Notes: a model not told the origin generated them from the letters alone. 64,000 nucleotides of DNA from Notoacmeibacter sp. MSK16QG-6 (GCF_024158145.1 NZ_JAMYXM010000001.1:992001-1056000); one strand, 5' to 3'; counted from the stretch's first letter, positions 15,139-24,322 are shown. Made by a program: numbers and translations.

Positions 15139-15702
15139 TTACTGCTTGGGGAGCATGACCGTATCGATGACGTGAACGACACCGTTCGACTGCTTGACGT
15201 CAGCCGTTACGACGGTTGCGACATTGCCGTTTTCGTCGGTCAAGGTGATCTTGTCGCCATCCATCTTCGCACTCAGCGTGCAACCGCCGAGGGTCGGGAC
15301 CGGATGGTCACCATTGTCGTCTGCGATCATCTTGCCGATGGCGTCGGACATCGCGTTGGCGCTCACAACGTGGCACTTAAGGATCGTGCCGAGCATTTCC
15401 TTGTTCTCGTCCTTCATCACCGTATCGACGGTGCCGTCAGGCAGCTTTTCGAAGGCTTCGTTGGTCGGCGCGAAAACGGTGAAGGGACCTTCGCCGGACA
15501 GGGTCTCAACAAGACCGGCCTGTTTCACGGCAGCCACAAGAGTGGTCAGGTTCGGTGCGTTGGAGGCGTTTACCGCGATCGGCTGATCGGCCATCATCTC
15601 AGCGCCGCCAACGGTCGGGTTCTTCATTCCGTGATCGTCGGCCAATGCCGGAGCGGCAAAAGCAAGTGCGGTACCGAGCGTTGCATATTTAAGAAATTTC
15701 AT
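15139..15702 (-). CDS. fasciclin (FAS1)-domain exported protein
   Basis: A 187-residue secreted protein with one FAS1 domain. The signal peptide MKFLKYATLGTALAFAAPALA is followed by a short linker. FAS1 landmarks are NLTTLVAAVKQAGLVETLSGEGPFTVFAPTNEAFEKLP (H1 region), ILKCHVVSANAM, and the terminal NGVVHVIDTVMLP (H2 region). ATG at 15702 has the strong ribosome site AGGGAGGA; an upstream in-frame start lacks support. It lies next to an ECF sigma factor and RskA-like anti-sigma factor. In Mycobacterium tuberculosis, SigK and RskA control the fasciclin proteins MPT70 and MPT83, so the pairing is known in outline. Its function is probably in envelope adhesion or stress, but no biochemical role can be read from sequence. 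Confidence 0.92.
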   Translation of the reverse strand: MKFLKYATLGTALAFAAPALADDHGMKNPTVGGAEMMADQPIAVNASNAPNLTTLVAAVKQAGLVETLSGEGPFTVFAPTNEAFEKLPDGTVDTVMKDENKEMLGTILKCHVVSANAMSDAIGKMIADDNGDHPVPTLGGCTLSAKMDGDKITLTDENGNVATVVTADVKQSNGVVHVIDTVMLPKQ

Positions 15703-15780
15703 AATCGTATTCCTCCCTGAGGGGTATGGGGGATCAAGAAACCGGCCTATCCGCTCATCGGACGTGCCGTTCACCAACAA

Positions 15781-15808
15781 GGACGGAAGGAGACGAAAGA
15801 GAGTTTCA
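15781..15808 (-). promoter_or_regulatory. candidate ECF-sigma promoter upstream of the fasciclin gene
   Basis: On the minus strand, TGAAAC (15808-15803), a 16-base spacer, and CCGTCC (15786-15781). The -35 GAAC-like and -10 CGT-like cores are typical of ECF sigma promoters. The same arrangement lies before msrB. Predicted start near 15774, giving a leader of about 72 bases. Confidence 0.5.
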
Positions 15809-15848
15809 GGTTTTTTTATTTTTTTCTGCCGATGACGGCAGGCGAGGG

Positions 15849-16616
15849 TCAGATACCCTGCACATGTCCCGCCGCCACGACCGGACCGGTCGGCAATCCT
15901 GTCGGCGAGCCGCCATCCGGTTCATGGCTCACTGCCAGGGTTGCATCATCGGTCATCAGGTCCGCATGCGCTTGCGGCATCACCATATGGGCAACATTCT
16001 CATCCGGCAGCAGACCGAGCGATACGGGATCGGCACCCTCATGGATAACCCAGATCTCATAGACGCCTTCGCTTGGAGAAGCTCCGGAGATCCGCGTGAA
16101 ATTCAGGGTACGGGAATGGCCCTCCCAAAGCGCGACGAAACCGGCCTCGCTCTCATTGGGCGCTAGCGACGCAACCATGCGGTGCCCCTCGGACGGCTCA
16201 ACTTGAGGCGTCTGTCCGGCGATATCCTCGCCTCTCTCGAAAGGTGACAAATCCGCCAGGGGCATAGCGAGCAATGCAAGCGATGCGACGGCCAGCCCAC
16301 TGACCAAGCCGCCGAGGAACGGCCACCAGCGGCCGGGTCGCGCAGAAGACGAAGCGACAGAGCTGGCGCTTGAGGCGAAAAGCCGCCGGTCGAGCGAAGC
16401 CTTGATCGACGATGGCGGATCGATCTCGCCATAGACCGAATTCATGGCCGACAGGCGCGACGCCCACGCATCGGTCATGTCGGCCAATGCGCGATCCTGC
16501 TCCATCGCCTCGGCAAAAGCCGCGCGCTCTTCGGCGGGCAATGTGCCGAGCACATATTCCGCGGCACGCGGGTCGCCAAAAGCGTCGTTCCAGTCCTGGT
16601 CGGTTTCCCGGCTCAT
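15849..16616 (-). CDS. RskA-type membrane anti-sigma factor
   Basis: A 255-residue single-pass membrane protein. The cytoplasmic N-terminus has the anti-sigma domain pattern DPRAAEYVLGTLPAEERAAFAEAME. A linker of about 50 residues leads to one membrane helix (WWPFLGGLVSGLAVASLALLAMPLA). The periplasmic domain matches the RskA C-terminal family, with GFVALWEG, GVYEIWVIHEG and SLGLLP. There is no zinc-binding HxxxCxxC motif, so it is not a ZAS/ChrR anti-sigma. ATG at 16616 overlaps the sigma factor stop (ATGA), so the pair is coupled, as usual. RskA proteins release their sigma factor after regulated proteolysis; that mechanism is inferred for this one. Confidence 0.9.
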   Translation of the reverse strand: MSRETDQDWNDAFGDPRAAEYVLGTLPAEERAAFAEAMEQDRALADMTDAWASRLSAMNSVYGEIDPPSSIKASLDRRLFASSASSVASSSARPGRWWPFLGGLVSGLAVASLALLAMPLADLSPFERGEDIAGQTPQVEPSEGHRMVASLAPNESEAGFVALWEGHSRTLNFTRISGASPSEGVYEIWVIHEGADPVSLGLLPDENVAHMVMPQAHADLMTDDATLAVSHEPDGGSPTGLPTGPVVAAGHVQGI

Positions 16617-17164
16617 GCTTCCAGGCAATGCCTCAATTTCAACAGGCTGCGGCGCAGCCAGGTTCTCATCGTGTTCAGCGGCACGTCGAAACGGTCCGCC
16701 AGTTCAGCGTAACTTGCGCCATCGACATAGGCGCTCCGAACGGCTTGCGCGCGATCGGTCTCAAGTTCGTCCATGCATTCATCGATCCGATCACCCTCGG
16801 ATGACAGAACGGCCAACCGTTCCGGGTCCGGATCGTCGCTCGCCATATCGAAGGCTTCGTCGATGTCCTTCGTCGGCGCGCGACGCGAGCGAATGCGATC
16901 GATCGCATGGTTGCGGGCGACCGTACAAAGCCACCCAACAGCGTGCTGGGAAGAGATCGCGAAACGATCGGCCCTTGTCCACACACGAACAAAAACCTCC
17001 TGCAGCGCCTCTTCGGCTTCGGCGCGGTCCTTCAAGATACGGATACAAATGGCAAAGAGTTTCGGCGATGTTGCCGCATAAAGCCGATCGAAAGCCTGCC
17101 GGTCTCTCAACGATACGCGAACGATTAGCTTGGCCACCTCCTCAGATGTCAGCTCTGCCGCCAC
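16613..17164 (-). CDS. ECF (group IV) RNA polymerase sigma factor, SigK-like
   Basis: A 183-residue sigma factor with region 2 ([39 protein letters not shown], then [15 protein letters not shown]) and region 4 ([34 protein letters not shown]). There is no region 3, as expected for the ECF class. The GTG at 17164 gives the usual length; another GTG nine codons later is possible. It is followed by its anti-sigma factor, a fasciclin gene and msrB on the same strand. The anti-sigma type and the fasciclin target resemble the actinobacterial SigK/RskA system. I saw no good copy of the TGAAAC-N16-CCGT motif before this gene, so autoregulation is unsupported. Confidence 0.93.
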   Translation of the reverse strand: MAAELTSEEVAKLIVRVSLRDRQAFDRLYAATSPKLFAICIRILKDRAEAEEALQEVFVRVWTRADRFAISSQHAVGWLCTVARNHAIDRIRSRRAPTKDIDEAFDMASDDPDPERLAVLSSEGDRIDECMDELETDRAQAVRSAYVDGASYAELADRFDVPLNTMRTWLRRSLLKLRHCLEA

Positions 17165-17333
17165 GATCGCATTCTCCCAAACAGTTCGCCTACCCTATGG
17201 ACATCGTGCAAAGTGGAGCCAAATCAAGGCCGTGTCGACACCGCTTTTTGGATTTATCCCGGCCTGCTTGCCTGTGTCCCAGCGGATCGATAGAAACCGC
17301 GACCAATCCATTTCGCCCACCGGATGCATTCAT

Positions 17334-18230
17334 ATGACCCACACAGACCTCAAGAACGCCGAAGAACAGGCGCATCTTCTGGCGCAGGCTTTGCCCTATA
17401 TGCAACGCTACGAGAACAAAACGGTCGTGGTCAAATATGGGGGCCACGCCATGGGCAATGAGGAGTTGGGCCAAGCCTTCGCGCGCGATGTGGCGCTTTT
17501 GAAGCAGAGCGGCATCAACCCTGTCGTCGTTCATGGCGGCGGCCCACAGATCGGCCGTATGCTGGAGACGATGGGTATAGAAAGCCGGTTCGAAGGCGGC
17601 CTGCGTGTCACCGACAAGCGGACTGTCGAAATCGTCGAAATGGTTCTGGCCGGCTCGATCAACAAAGACATCGTCCGCATGATCAATGCCGAAGGCGAAT
17701 GGGCGATCGGCCTCTGCGGCAAGGACGGCAATATGGTCTTTGCCGAGAAAGCCAAGAAGACCGTCCGCGATCCCGACAGCAATATCGAGCGCGTGCTGGA
17801 TCTCGGCTTTGTGGGGGAACCGGTGGAGGTCGACCGTACGCTGCTGGATCTTCTGGCGCATTCGGAGATGATTCCGGTCATTGCACCGGTCGCGCCGGGC
17901 CGGGACGGACACACCTACAACATCAACGCCGATACGTTTGCCGGCGCAATCGCGGGATCGCTGGAGGCAGTGCGACTTCTCTTTCTGACCGATGTGCCGG
18001 GCGTTCTCGATCAGGATGGCAAACTGATCGCGGAACTAACGGTCGCTCAATGCCGCGAACTGATCGCAAACGGCACCGTGACCGGCGGCATGATTCCGAA
18101 GATCGAAACCTGCATTCACGCCATCGAGCGGGGAGTCCAAGGCGTGGTCATCGTGAACGGAAAGGCGGCGCATTCCGTCCTGCTGGAACTCTTCACCGCG
18201 CACGGCGCCGGCACGCTGATTGTGCCGTAA
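17334..18230 (+). CDS. argB: acetylglutamate kinase
   Basis: A 298-residue kinase that phosphorylates N-acetylglutamate, the second step of arginine synthesis. Family motifs are VVKYGGHAM (Lys near residue 29), [22 protein letters not shown], the acetylglutamate-binding [20 protein letters not shown], and [10 protein letters not shown] near the C-terminus. The ATG at 17334 matches the length of rhizobial ArgB; the same frame stays open further upstream without homology. It is divergent from the sigma factor gene across 169 bases. Confidence 0.96.
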   Translation: MTHTDLKNAEEQAHLLAQALPYMQRYENKTVVVKYGGHAMGNEELGQAFARDVALLKQSGINPVVVHGGGPQIGRMLETMGIESRFEGGLRVTDKRTVEIVEMVLAGSINKDIVRMINAEGEWAIGLCGKDGNMVFAEKAKKTVRDPDSNIERVLDLGFVGEPVEVDRTLLDLLAHSEMIPVIAPVAPGRDGHTYNINADTFAGAIAGSLEAVRLLFLTDVPGVLDQDGKLIAELTVAQCRELIANGTVTGGMIPKIETCIHAIERGVQGVVIVNGKAAHSVLLELFTAHGAGTLIVP

Positions 18231-18241
18231 GGCTGGTACAT

Positions 18242-19156
18242 CTACCGCGTCAACAACAGCACCACGATGCCGATCACGATAAACGCGCAGCCGATCACTT
18301 CGCGCGATGTCACCCGCTCGCGGAAGATCAGAACAGTCGAGCCGAAAGCGAACAACATCTCAATCTGTGCGAGAGACTTTACCAGCGCCGCCTGCTGAAG
18401 CGTCATGGCGGCGAACCAGCCGAAACTCGTCAACGCGCCGACCAGCCCGACCAGCATGGATGGTTTCCAGGCGCGGGCGACGGCAGTGAACTCGTGACGT
18501 TCTCGCAGCGCCATCCAGATCATCATCGTCACGGTCTGGATGGCGATTGCCCAAAGCAGCACATATGACGCCTGAATGATGAAATCGGGAGCCGGCAGCG
18601 AGGGTTCGAGGCTCAGAGACGCCGCGCGATAACCGACCGCGGCGATACCGAAAAAGAGGCCGGACGCCAAGCCGATCCCGGCCGTCCGGGTAAAGAGGCC
18701 TGTCACGAGGCCGCTGGCCGTGAAGGCCGAGCGCGCGAGAGAAATCAGCATCACGCCGAAGACGGTGAGCGCAACTGCCAGCGCTCCGCCAAATCCTAGC
18801 CCCTCTCCGACGAAAAGGATGCCGAAGAGCGCCGCCTGTGCCGGCTCGGTCCGGCTATAGGCCGTGCCAACTGCAAAATTGCGATAGGAGAAGAGGTGCA
18901 CCAGTAGTGCCTGCGCGATGATCTGAGCCATTGCCGCTATCACGACCCATCCGAAAAACGGCGCTGTTGGCGCGGGTCCCACATGGCCCGCGTAGCGCAG
19001 AAGCGCATAGAGCGTGGCGGCGACCGGCAGACCGAAGCCAAACCGCACGAACGTCGCGCCAGTCGTACCCATGCGGCCCTTCAGATATTTTTGAAGCGAC
19101 GAACGGATGTTCTGCAGAAACGCGCTGCAGACTGTGATGGCGATCCAGACAGGCAT
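18242..19156 (-). CDS. DMT-superfamily (EamA) transporter
   Basis: A 304-residue inner-membrane protein with about ten hydrophobic segments in two EamA repeats. The first begins IAITVCSAFLQNIRSSLQKYL and the second about residue 155. The region SYRNFAVGTAYSRTEPAQAALFGILFVGE and the final SLAQIEMLFAFGSTVLIFRERVTSREVIGC are typical EamA features. The ligand cannot be told; the family exports amino acids, nucleobases and other metabolites. It is convergent with argB (11-base gap) and divergent from the HAD gene. Confidence 0.88.
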   Translation of the reverse strand: MPVWIAITVCSAFLQNIRSSLQKYLKGRMGTTGATFVRFGFGLPVAATLYALLRYAGHVGPAPTAPFFGWVVIAAMAQIIAQALLVHLFSYRNFAVGTAYSRTEPAQAALFGILFVGEGLGFGGALAVALTVFGVMLISLARSAFTASGLVTGLFTRTAGIGLASGLFFGIAAVGYRAASLSLEPSLPAPDFIIQASYVLLWAIAIQTVTMMIWMALRERHEFTAVARAWKPSMLVGLVGALTSFGWFAAMTLQQAALVKSLAQIEMLFAFGSTVLIFRERVTSREVIGCAFIVIGIVVLLLTR

Positions 19157-19229
19157 GATCTGCTATGACGGCACAGCGAGATCTATGCAAGGGCTGGCAC
19201 CGCGCGATGAACCATCGCATATAGCGAAA

Positions 19230-19919
19230 ATGGATTCGCCTGCGCCCGCCTTTGCCCACGTTACCGAATGGGTGTTCGACCTCGACAATACGCTGTACCC
19301 CTCTTCGGCCGACCTGTTCAGCCAGATAGATCAGCGGATGACGCAGTGGATCGCCAATTATCTGGATGTTGAGAGGGATGAAGCTTTCCGGGTGCAGAAG
19401 GCGCTCTACCGGGAGCATGGGACGACGCTTCGTGGACTGATCGAACGGCATAAAGTCGATACCGACGACTTTCTCGCCTTCGTCCATGATATCGACTATT
19501 CGGCGCTGACGCCGGATATTGCGCTTGGTGACGCGATTAAGGCGCTACCCGGCCGCCGCTTTATCTTCACCAATGGCGACAGGCCGCACGCGGAACGAAC
19601 CGCACGAGCGCTCGGAATTTTGGATCATTTCGACGATATTTTCGATATTGTCGCCGCCGACATGACGCCGAAGCCGGGGAAAGCGCCCTACAATGCATTT
19701 CTCGCCGCTCACGGGGTTCACCCCAAAAAGGCGGCGATGTTCGAAGATATGGCGAGGAATCTGGCGGTGCCAAAGGCGCTCGGCATGGTGACTGTGCTCG
19801 TCGAAGCCACTGAAAGACCGAGTTTCAAACAGGATTGGGAGGTCGAGCAAGCCGACGAGATCGACTTCGTGACGTCCGATCTCAGTGCATTTCTCACGCA
19901 GCTTATCGCCACGCGCTAG
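19230..19919 (+). CDS. pyrimidine 5'-nucleotidase-type HAD hydrolase
   Basis: A 229-residue HAD-superfamily phosphatase. Motif I is WVFDLDNTLYP, with the nucleophile and acid Asp pair. Motif II is FTNGDRPHAERT, and motif III/IV is KPGKAPYNAF...AAMFEDMARNL. The cap pattern SADLFSQIDQRMTQWI and the overall order match the pyrimidine 5'-nucleotidase subfamily (yeast Sdt1-like, TIGR01993). It probably dephosphorylates UMP/CMP or modified nucleotides, or acts as house-cleaning. The ATG at 19230 (MDSPAPAF) was chosen because the preceding in-frame codons lack homology; ATG at 19185 is possible. Confidence 0.88.
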   Translation: MDSPAPAFAHVTEWVFDLDNTLYPSSADLFSQIDQRMTQWIANYLDVERDEAFRVQKALYREHGTTLRGLIERHKVDTDDFLAFVHDIDYSALTPDIALGDAIKALPGRRFIFTNGDRPHAERTARALGILDHFDDIFDIVAADMTPKPGKAPYNAFLAAHGVHPKKAAMFEDMARNLAVPKALGMVTVLVEATERPSFKQDWEVEQADEIDFVTSDLSAFLTQLIATR

Positions 19920-19983
19920 TTTTATCGACTGAACCGGCGAAAACTACTTCGCCGGAGCATGATTCATGACGATGGCCCGCAGA

Positions 19984-20190
19984 TCATGCGCGGCGGCGCG
20001 GATCGTGCTCTGCATACTCAGCCAGTGATGCGCTCTTCTTCTGAGCATCGCCGGAGTTTTCTTCTTCCGGCTGGAAACGGCCGTCTTCGTTCAACGGCTT
20101 TTTCAATTTGTGAATATCGGACGCATCGTTGCTACGGTCCTTGCGCTGATTTTCGCGCATCATTTCGTCATCGCTGGACGTTATAGACAT
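19984..20190 (-). CDS. small charged hypothetical protein
   Basis: A 68-residue hydrophilic protein with no Cys and no hydrophobic segment, rich in Asp, Glu, Lys, Arg and Ser (MSITSSDDEMMRENQRKDR...). It is probably disordered. The ATG at 20190 follows GAGGGC at a suitable distance. It lies between the nucleotidase gene and the LOG gene, facing the former. I do not recognise it, and it could be a chance frame, although its composition looks protein-like. Confidence 0.45.
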   Translation of the reverse strand: MSITSSDDEMMRENQRKDRSNDASDIHKLKKPLNEDGRFQPEEENSGDAQKKSASLAEYAEHDPRRRA

Positions 20191-20277
20191 TATCTGCCCT
20201 CGGTGTTGTCGTCTGCTTTTTCAAACAACGGAACCGTGCCTTGGCTGGTTCCATCGCATAGTGTGACGCAGGGCCGT

Positions 20278-21171
20278 TTACGACTCGTTAAGCTTGTAGA
20301 ACCGAGCGATCTCATTCCATGCTTCGTCCGCCGTATCGACATAGGTGATCAGATCGGGATCATCCGGCGATATTGTGCCCTGCTCTGCCAGAAATTCGGT
20401 GTTGATGGCGTTTTCCCAGAAGGACTTTCCGAAAAGCAGAACGGGAACACGCTCCATCCGACCGGTCTGAATCAGCGTCAGGGTCTCGAACACTTCGTCC
20501 ATCGTGCCAAATCCACCGGGGAAAACAGCCACGGCCTTCGCCCGCATGATGAAGTGCATTTTCCGGATCGCGAAATAATGGAAGTTGAAGCACAGATCCG
20601 GCGTGACGTATTTATTGGGCGCCTGTTCGTGCGGCAGAACGATATTCAAGCCGATGGAAGGCGCGCCGACATCGTGCGCGCCGCGATTGCCGGCTTCCAT
20701 CACACCCGGCCCGCCGCCGGTCACGACGACGAATTCCTGGAAGTCGGATTGGCGCGCATGCTCCGAACAGATTTGCGCGAATCGACGCGCTTCGCCGTAA
20801 ATCACGGAGAGTTCGGTCAGATTTTTCTTCTGCGTTTCGTTCTTCGCAGCCCAGGCTTCACCGCCGGGCTCGGGAATACGGGCGCCGCCGAACATGATGA
20901 CCGTGGAGGCGATACCGTATTCCGTCAGCAGCATTTCCGGCTTCAGCAATTCCAGCTGCAGCCGCACGGCGCGAAGATCGCGCTGGGTCATGAAGTCTTC
21001 GTCCGCCCAGGCAAGGCGATAGGCCGGAGCCTCGGTCTGCGGCGTGGAGGGCACGCTTCGCGCACGCGGCAGATCCTCGCTGGAATGCGGCAACGGTGTC
21101 CATCCATCGCGCTTGCGGCCGCTCAAAACCTTTTTCACGGTTCCGTCCGGCGCGTCGGTCTCGTCATTCAT
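20278..21171 (-). CDS. LOG family protein (TIGR00730 Rossmann fold)
   Basis: A 297-residue protein of the LOG/lysine-decarboxylase-like family. The signature is PGGFGTMDEVFE, and GGGPGVMEAGNRGA precedes it. VIMFGGARIPEPGG starts the Rossmann core. It has an N-terminal extension of about 100 residues ahead of the core. LOG enzymes cleave nucleoside 5'-monophosphates to free base plus ribose phosphate (cytokinin-type activation in plants; a nucleosidase in bacteria, e.g. PpnN). The ATG at 21171 (MNDETDAPDG) was chosen; an upstream frame start lacks support. It is divergent from dapD. Confidence 0.9.
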   Translation of the reverse strand: MNDETDAPDGTVKKVLSGRKRDGWTPLPHSSEDLPRARSVPSTPQTEAPAYRLAWADEDFMTQRDLRAVRLQLELLKPEMLLTEYGIASTVIMFGGARIPEPGGEAWAAKNETQKKNLTELSVIYGEARRFAQICSEHARQSDFQEFVVVTGGGPGVMEAGNRGAHDVGAPSIGLNIVLPHEQAPNKYVTPDLCFNFHYFAIRKMHFIMRAKAVAVFPGGFGTMDEVFETLTLIQTGRMERVPVLLFGKSFWENAINTEFLAEQGTISPDDPDLITYVDTADEAWNEIARFYKLNES

Positions 21172-21330
21172 GCAGTCGGCCTTTCTCGACAGTAACGCAT
21201 ACTTTCTGCTCGTCTTTGCGCATTGACCGCGCAAAGCGCTTTCGCATAGGGTCCGCCCGATTTTCCCGAGCTGGTTTCATCTGCCTTGGTGCAAGGCCAG
21301 CGCCCCACTAGTCAAGCGGAGACATTGACC

Positions 21331-22185
21331 ATGGCAAGCCATGATCGCGATGCGCTGGAACGCATTATCGAAAACGCATTCGAAGAGCGGGATGGCATCA
21401 CCTCCGCGACGAAGGGCGAAGTACGCGATGCGGTCGGTGAAGCGCTCCATCTGCTTGACCGCGGCCAGGCCCGTGTCGCCTCCCGTGACGAGAGCGGCAA
21501 CTGGACGGTGCATCAATGGCTCAAAAAAGCCGTGCTTCTGTCATTCCGCCTGAACCCGATGGAAATCATCTCCGGGGGACCGGGCGATGCAAAATGGTGG
21601 GACAAGGTGCCGAGCAAGTTCGACGCCTGGAGCGGCCAGGAATTCGAACGCGGCGGTTTCCGCGCCGTGCCGGGCGCCATTGTCCGGCGCTCAGCGCATA
21701 TCGGCAAAGGCGTGGTGCTGATGCCGTCTTTCGTCAATCTCGGCGCCTATGTCGATGAAGGAACAATGGTCGACACCTGGTCGACCGTGGGATCCTGCGC
21801 GCAGATCGGCAAAAATGTTCATCTCTCCGGCGGCGTCGGAATCGGCGGGGTGTTGGAGCCGCTTCAGGCCGGGCCGACCATTATCGAGGACAATTGCTTC
21901 ATCGGGGCGCGCTCGGAAGTTGTCGAAGGCTGCATTGTTCGCGAAGGCGCGGTGCTCGGCATGGGTGTCTATATCGGCAAATCCACAAAGATCGTCGACC
22001 GCGAGACGGGAGAAATCCACATGGGCGAAGTTCCGCCCTATTCCGTCGTCGTTTCCGGTTCGCTACCCGGCAAACCGCTACCGGGCAAGGATTACGGGCC
22101 GAGCCTCTACTGCGCGGTCATCGTCAAGAAGGTGGACGAGCGCACGCGCAGCAAGACATCCATTAACGATCTGCTTCGTGACTGA
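21331..22185 (+). CDS. dapD: 2,3,4,5-tetrahydropyridine-2,6-dicarboxylate N-succinyltransferase
   Basis: A 284-residue hexapeptide-repeat enzyme that succinylates tetrahydrodipicolinate in the succinylase branch of lysine/diaminopimelate synthesis. Seen: [78 protein letters not shown] and the C-terminal [11 protein letters not shown]. The ATG at 21331 matches family length. dapE follows after one DUF805 gene, so the pathway is clustered. Confidence 0.97.
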   Translation: MASHDRDALERIIENAFEERDGITSATKGEVRDAVGEALHLLDRGQARVASRDESGNWTVHQWLKKAVLLSFRLNPMEIISGGPGDAKWWDKVPSKFDAWSGQEFERGGFRAVPGAIVRRSAHIGKGVVLMPSFVNLGAYVDEGTMVDTWSTVGSCAQIGKNVHLSGGVGIGGVLEPLQAGPTIIEDNCFIGARSEVVEGCIVREGAVLGMGVYIGKSTKIVDRETGEIHMGEVPPYSVVVSGSLPGKPLPGKDYGPSLYCAVIVKKVDERTRSKTSINDLLRD

Positions 22186-22242
22186 TTGACGCCAAACGGA
22201 CGAAGCGTCCATCCTTTCTCCGTACAATCCGGAGTTCCGACG

Positions 22243-22734
22243 ATGATCCGCAACCTTTTTCGCTTTACCGGCCGGGCGTCGCGAAAGACCTTCTGGCTGA
22301 CGCAACTGTTCATCGTCGCCGTCAGCATCGGCATCGGACTTGCGGTCGGTGTCTTCGCTGGGGTTGGCGGCGTCATTCTCGGCGGAACGGAACCATCCGC
22401 AACGGCAGCGCTCTTCGGCGGCGGTCTTGTCGCGATCGTTATGATCGCACTCAATGTCGTCGTGTTCATTATTTCGTTGGCCGTATCGGCCCGCCGCTTC
22501 CACGATCTGAACCGTTCGGCATGGTGGCTTCTCGGCATCTTTGTTGCAAGCGTGGTTCTGTCGGTTCTCGGTTACGCGACGATGGCCAGCGATGCTGGAG
22601 ATACGACACCGTCAGCCCTGTTCACCATTCTCAATGGGCTGCTGGGCCTGGGTCTGATCGTCTATCTCGGGTTTATTCGCGGAACCGATGGGATGAACCG
22701 ATATGGTCCCGACCCGCGTGTAGAGGCCTTCTGA
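22243..22734 (+). CDS. DUF805 membrane protein
   Basis: A 163-residue inner-membrane protein of the DUF805 (YhaH-like) family, function unknown. Typical opening FRFTGRASRKTFWLTQLF, a central pair of helices, RRFHDLNRSAWWLL, and a last helix ending in the short tail GMNRYGPDP. The ATG at 22243 follows GGAG at 22231-22234. It lies between dapD and dapE and is followed by a strong terminator, so it is probably co-transcribed with dapD. Confidence 0.92.
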   Translation: MIRNLFRFTGRASRKTFWLTQLFIVAVSIGIGLAVGVFAGVGGVILGGTEPSATAALFGGGLVAIVMIALNVVVFIISLAVSARRFHDLNRSAWWLLGIFVASVVLSVLGYATMASDAGDTTPSALFTILNGLLGLGLIVYLGFIRGTDGMNRYGPDPRVEAF

Positions 22735-22749
22735 ATATCATCGGAAGCG

Positions 22750-22789
22750 AAAAGGCGGGCCGCATGCCCCACCATGCGGTCCGCCTTTT
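22750..22789. terminator. strong bidirectional Rho-independent terminator
   Basis: A 17-bp near-perfect inverted repeat, AAAAGGCGGGCCGCATG and CATGCGGTCCGCCTTTT, with a six-base loop and one G-U pair. The A- and T-runs at the two ends let it work in both directions. It closes the dapD-DUF805 unit. Confidence 0.9.
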
Positions 22790-23116
22790 CTCCCCCGATA
22801 CGACCTCGCGCCCCCATGCGCGTCAGTCGTCTCACGAAACTCATTTCAGTGCCGAGCGATCCATAGTGGCAAAATTTCGAGCCGCCAAGAGCAGCGTCAG
22901 AATGCCATCGATGTCGCTTTGTGCCAGTCGACGTCGCCGGTCCGGGCTCGTCGTTGCGAAGAAGGCATGTAAGGAAGCAATCGGACCAAAATGGGGCAGT
23001 TGCGTGATTGACGAAAAAGTTCCATCGCTTCGCAAAAATTTTTTCGCTGTGTCTCGTGTGCCGTTGGAGGCGGAAGAAACGCTGCTCTTGCAGGCCGCCA
23101 GCGGTGCGCGTAGCTA
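22790..23116. other. 327 bases without a supported gene before dapE
   Basis: A plus-strand frame stays open through 22867-23117, ending at the dapE start, and would give a basic peptide beginning at a GTG with no recognised family. It shows no ribosome site at the GTG and no convincing codon pattern. The dapE promoter presumably lies here, but I could not choose a clear -35/-10 pair. Confidence 0.4.
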
Positions 23117-24322
23117 ATGATCATGGCCATCGACCCACGAGACCCCGCCAGCATTCTGGCTGCCTTGATTCAGTGCCCCTCCGTCACTCCAGAAGATGCG
23201 GGCGCACTCGATCTTGTCCAGTCGATACTCGAAGATCGTTCCTTCGAGGTGACAAGGCTGCCGTTTCAGACGGAAGGTCAGCCGCGAATCGACAATCTCT
23301 ATGCAACGGTCGGGACGAACGGTCCGCATCTTCTTTTTGCCGGGCATACCGATGTCGTCCCGGTTGGTGACGCCGGCGCATGGTCGTTCCCTCCCTTCGA
23401 CGCCAAAGTCCATGACGGCGTGATGTTCGGGCGCGGCGCGGTCGATATGAAGGGCGGAATCGCTGCCTTTATTGCCGCTTATGCGCGCTGCGTCGAAAGG
23501 AACGGCGCACTCCCCGGCCGGGTCAGTTTTCTGATTACCGGCGATGAAGAAGGCCCTGCCCTCGATGGCACTCTCAAGGTTCTGGAATGGCTGACAGAAC
23601 AAAAGGTGCGCTTCGACGCCTGTCTCGTCGGCGAACCGACCAATCCGAACGCCATCGGCGACATGATCAAGGTCGGACGGCGTGGCAGCCATACCGGCAA
23701 ACTGACCGTCCGGGGCACACAAGGACACGTCGCCTATCCGCATCTGGCCGATAGCCCGATCCGTGCGCTCGTGCCAATGCTTTCCGCGCTGATGGACCCG
23801 CCGCTCGATAAAGGGTCAAACCGTTTTCAGCCTTCCAACCTCGAAATCACGACAATCGATGTCGGCAATCCGGCGACGAACGTTATTCCGGGCGAGGCAA
23901 CCGCCGTATTCAACATTCGCTTCAACGACTGCTGGAACGCCGAGAGGCTGGTGGCCGAAATCGAGAGCCGTCTTGCCGGCGCAGCCGCAGCGGCGGCGCG
24001 GATTGGCGACGATCCGCTGCCTTGGAATCTTGAGTGGGCGCCGCGTGTATCCGATGTGTTCGTCACCCATGACGAAAAGCTTGTCGGAACCTTCGCTTTG
24101 GCCGTCGAAGCCGTTACGGGACGTACGCCAGAGCTTTCGACATCGGGCGGCACCTCCGATGCGCGTTTCATCAAGGATCACTGCCCGGTCGTCGAATTCG
24201 GACTGGTCGGCCAGACCATGCATAAGATCGACGAGCAGGTGCCGCTCGCCGATCTCAAAACACTGACATTGATCTATGAACGCTTCATCGCAGGCTGGTT
24301 CGGTCTGGAGACCGGTCGTTGA
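23117..24322 (+). CDS. dapE: succinyl-diaminopimelate desuccinylase
   Basis: A 401-residue M20-family metallohydrolase that removes succinate from N-succinyl-L,L-diaminopimelate. Metal-binding and catalytic segments are FAGHTDVVPVGD, GRGAVDMKGG, LITGDEEGPA, VGEPTNP and the late GLVGQTMHKIDE. STSGGTSDARF is the typical DapE C-terminal motif. The start is ATG at 23117 or the ATG two codons later. Its stop overlaps the next gene. Confidence 0.96.
   Translation: MIMAIDPRDPASILAALIQCPSVTPEDAGALDLVQSILEDRSFEVTRLPFQTEGQPRIDNLYATVGTNGPHLLFAGHTDVVPVGDAGAWSFPPFDAKVHDGVMFGRGAVDMKGGIAAFIAAYARCVERNGALPGRVSFLITGDEEGPALDGTLKVLEWLTEQKVRFDACLVGEPTNPNAIGDMIKVGRRGSHTGKLTVRGTQGHVAYPHLADSPIRALVPMLSALMDPPLDKGSNRFQPSNLEITTIDVGNPATNVIPGEATAVFNIRFNDCWNAERLVAEIESRLAGAAAAAARIGDDPLPWNLEWAPRVSDVFVTHDEKLVGTFALAVEAVTGRTPELSTSGGTSDARFIKDHCPVVEFGLVGQTMHKIDEQVPLADLKTLTLIYERFIAGWFGLETGR

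Noticed and set aside
15826-15841. Hairpin CTGCCG-ATGA-CGGCAG next to a T-run, as a terminator after the anti-sigma gene
   Set aside because: The T-run is on the wrong side: on the minus strand the hairpin is followed by A's, and on the plus strand T's come before it. It cannot work as an intrinsic terminator in either direction.
17137-17200. ECF-type promoter GCGAAC-N17-TCGTGG at the sigma factor gene
   Set aside because: The -10 part would fall on the GTG start codon and the spacing differs from the fasciclin and msrB motifs, so I do not claim autoregulation.
22867-23117. Possible basic peptide gene just before dapE
   Set aside because: Starts only at GTG without a ribosome site, matches no family I know, and its codon pattern is not convincing. 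The stretch is recorded as an intergenic feature instead.
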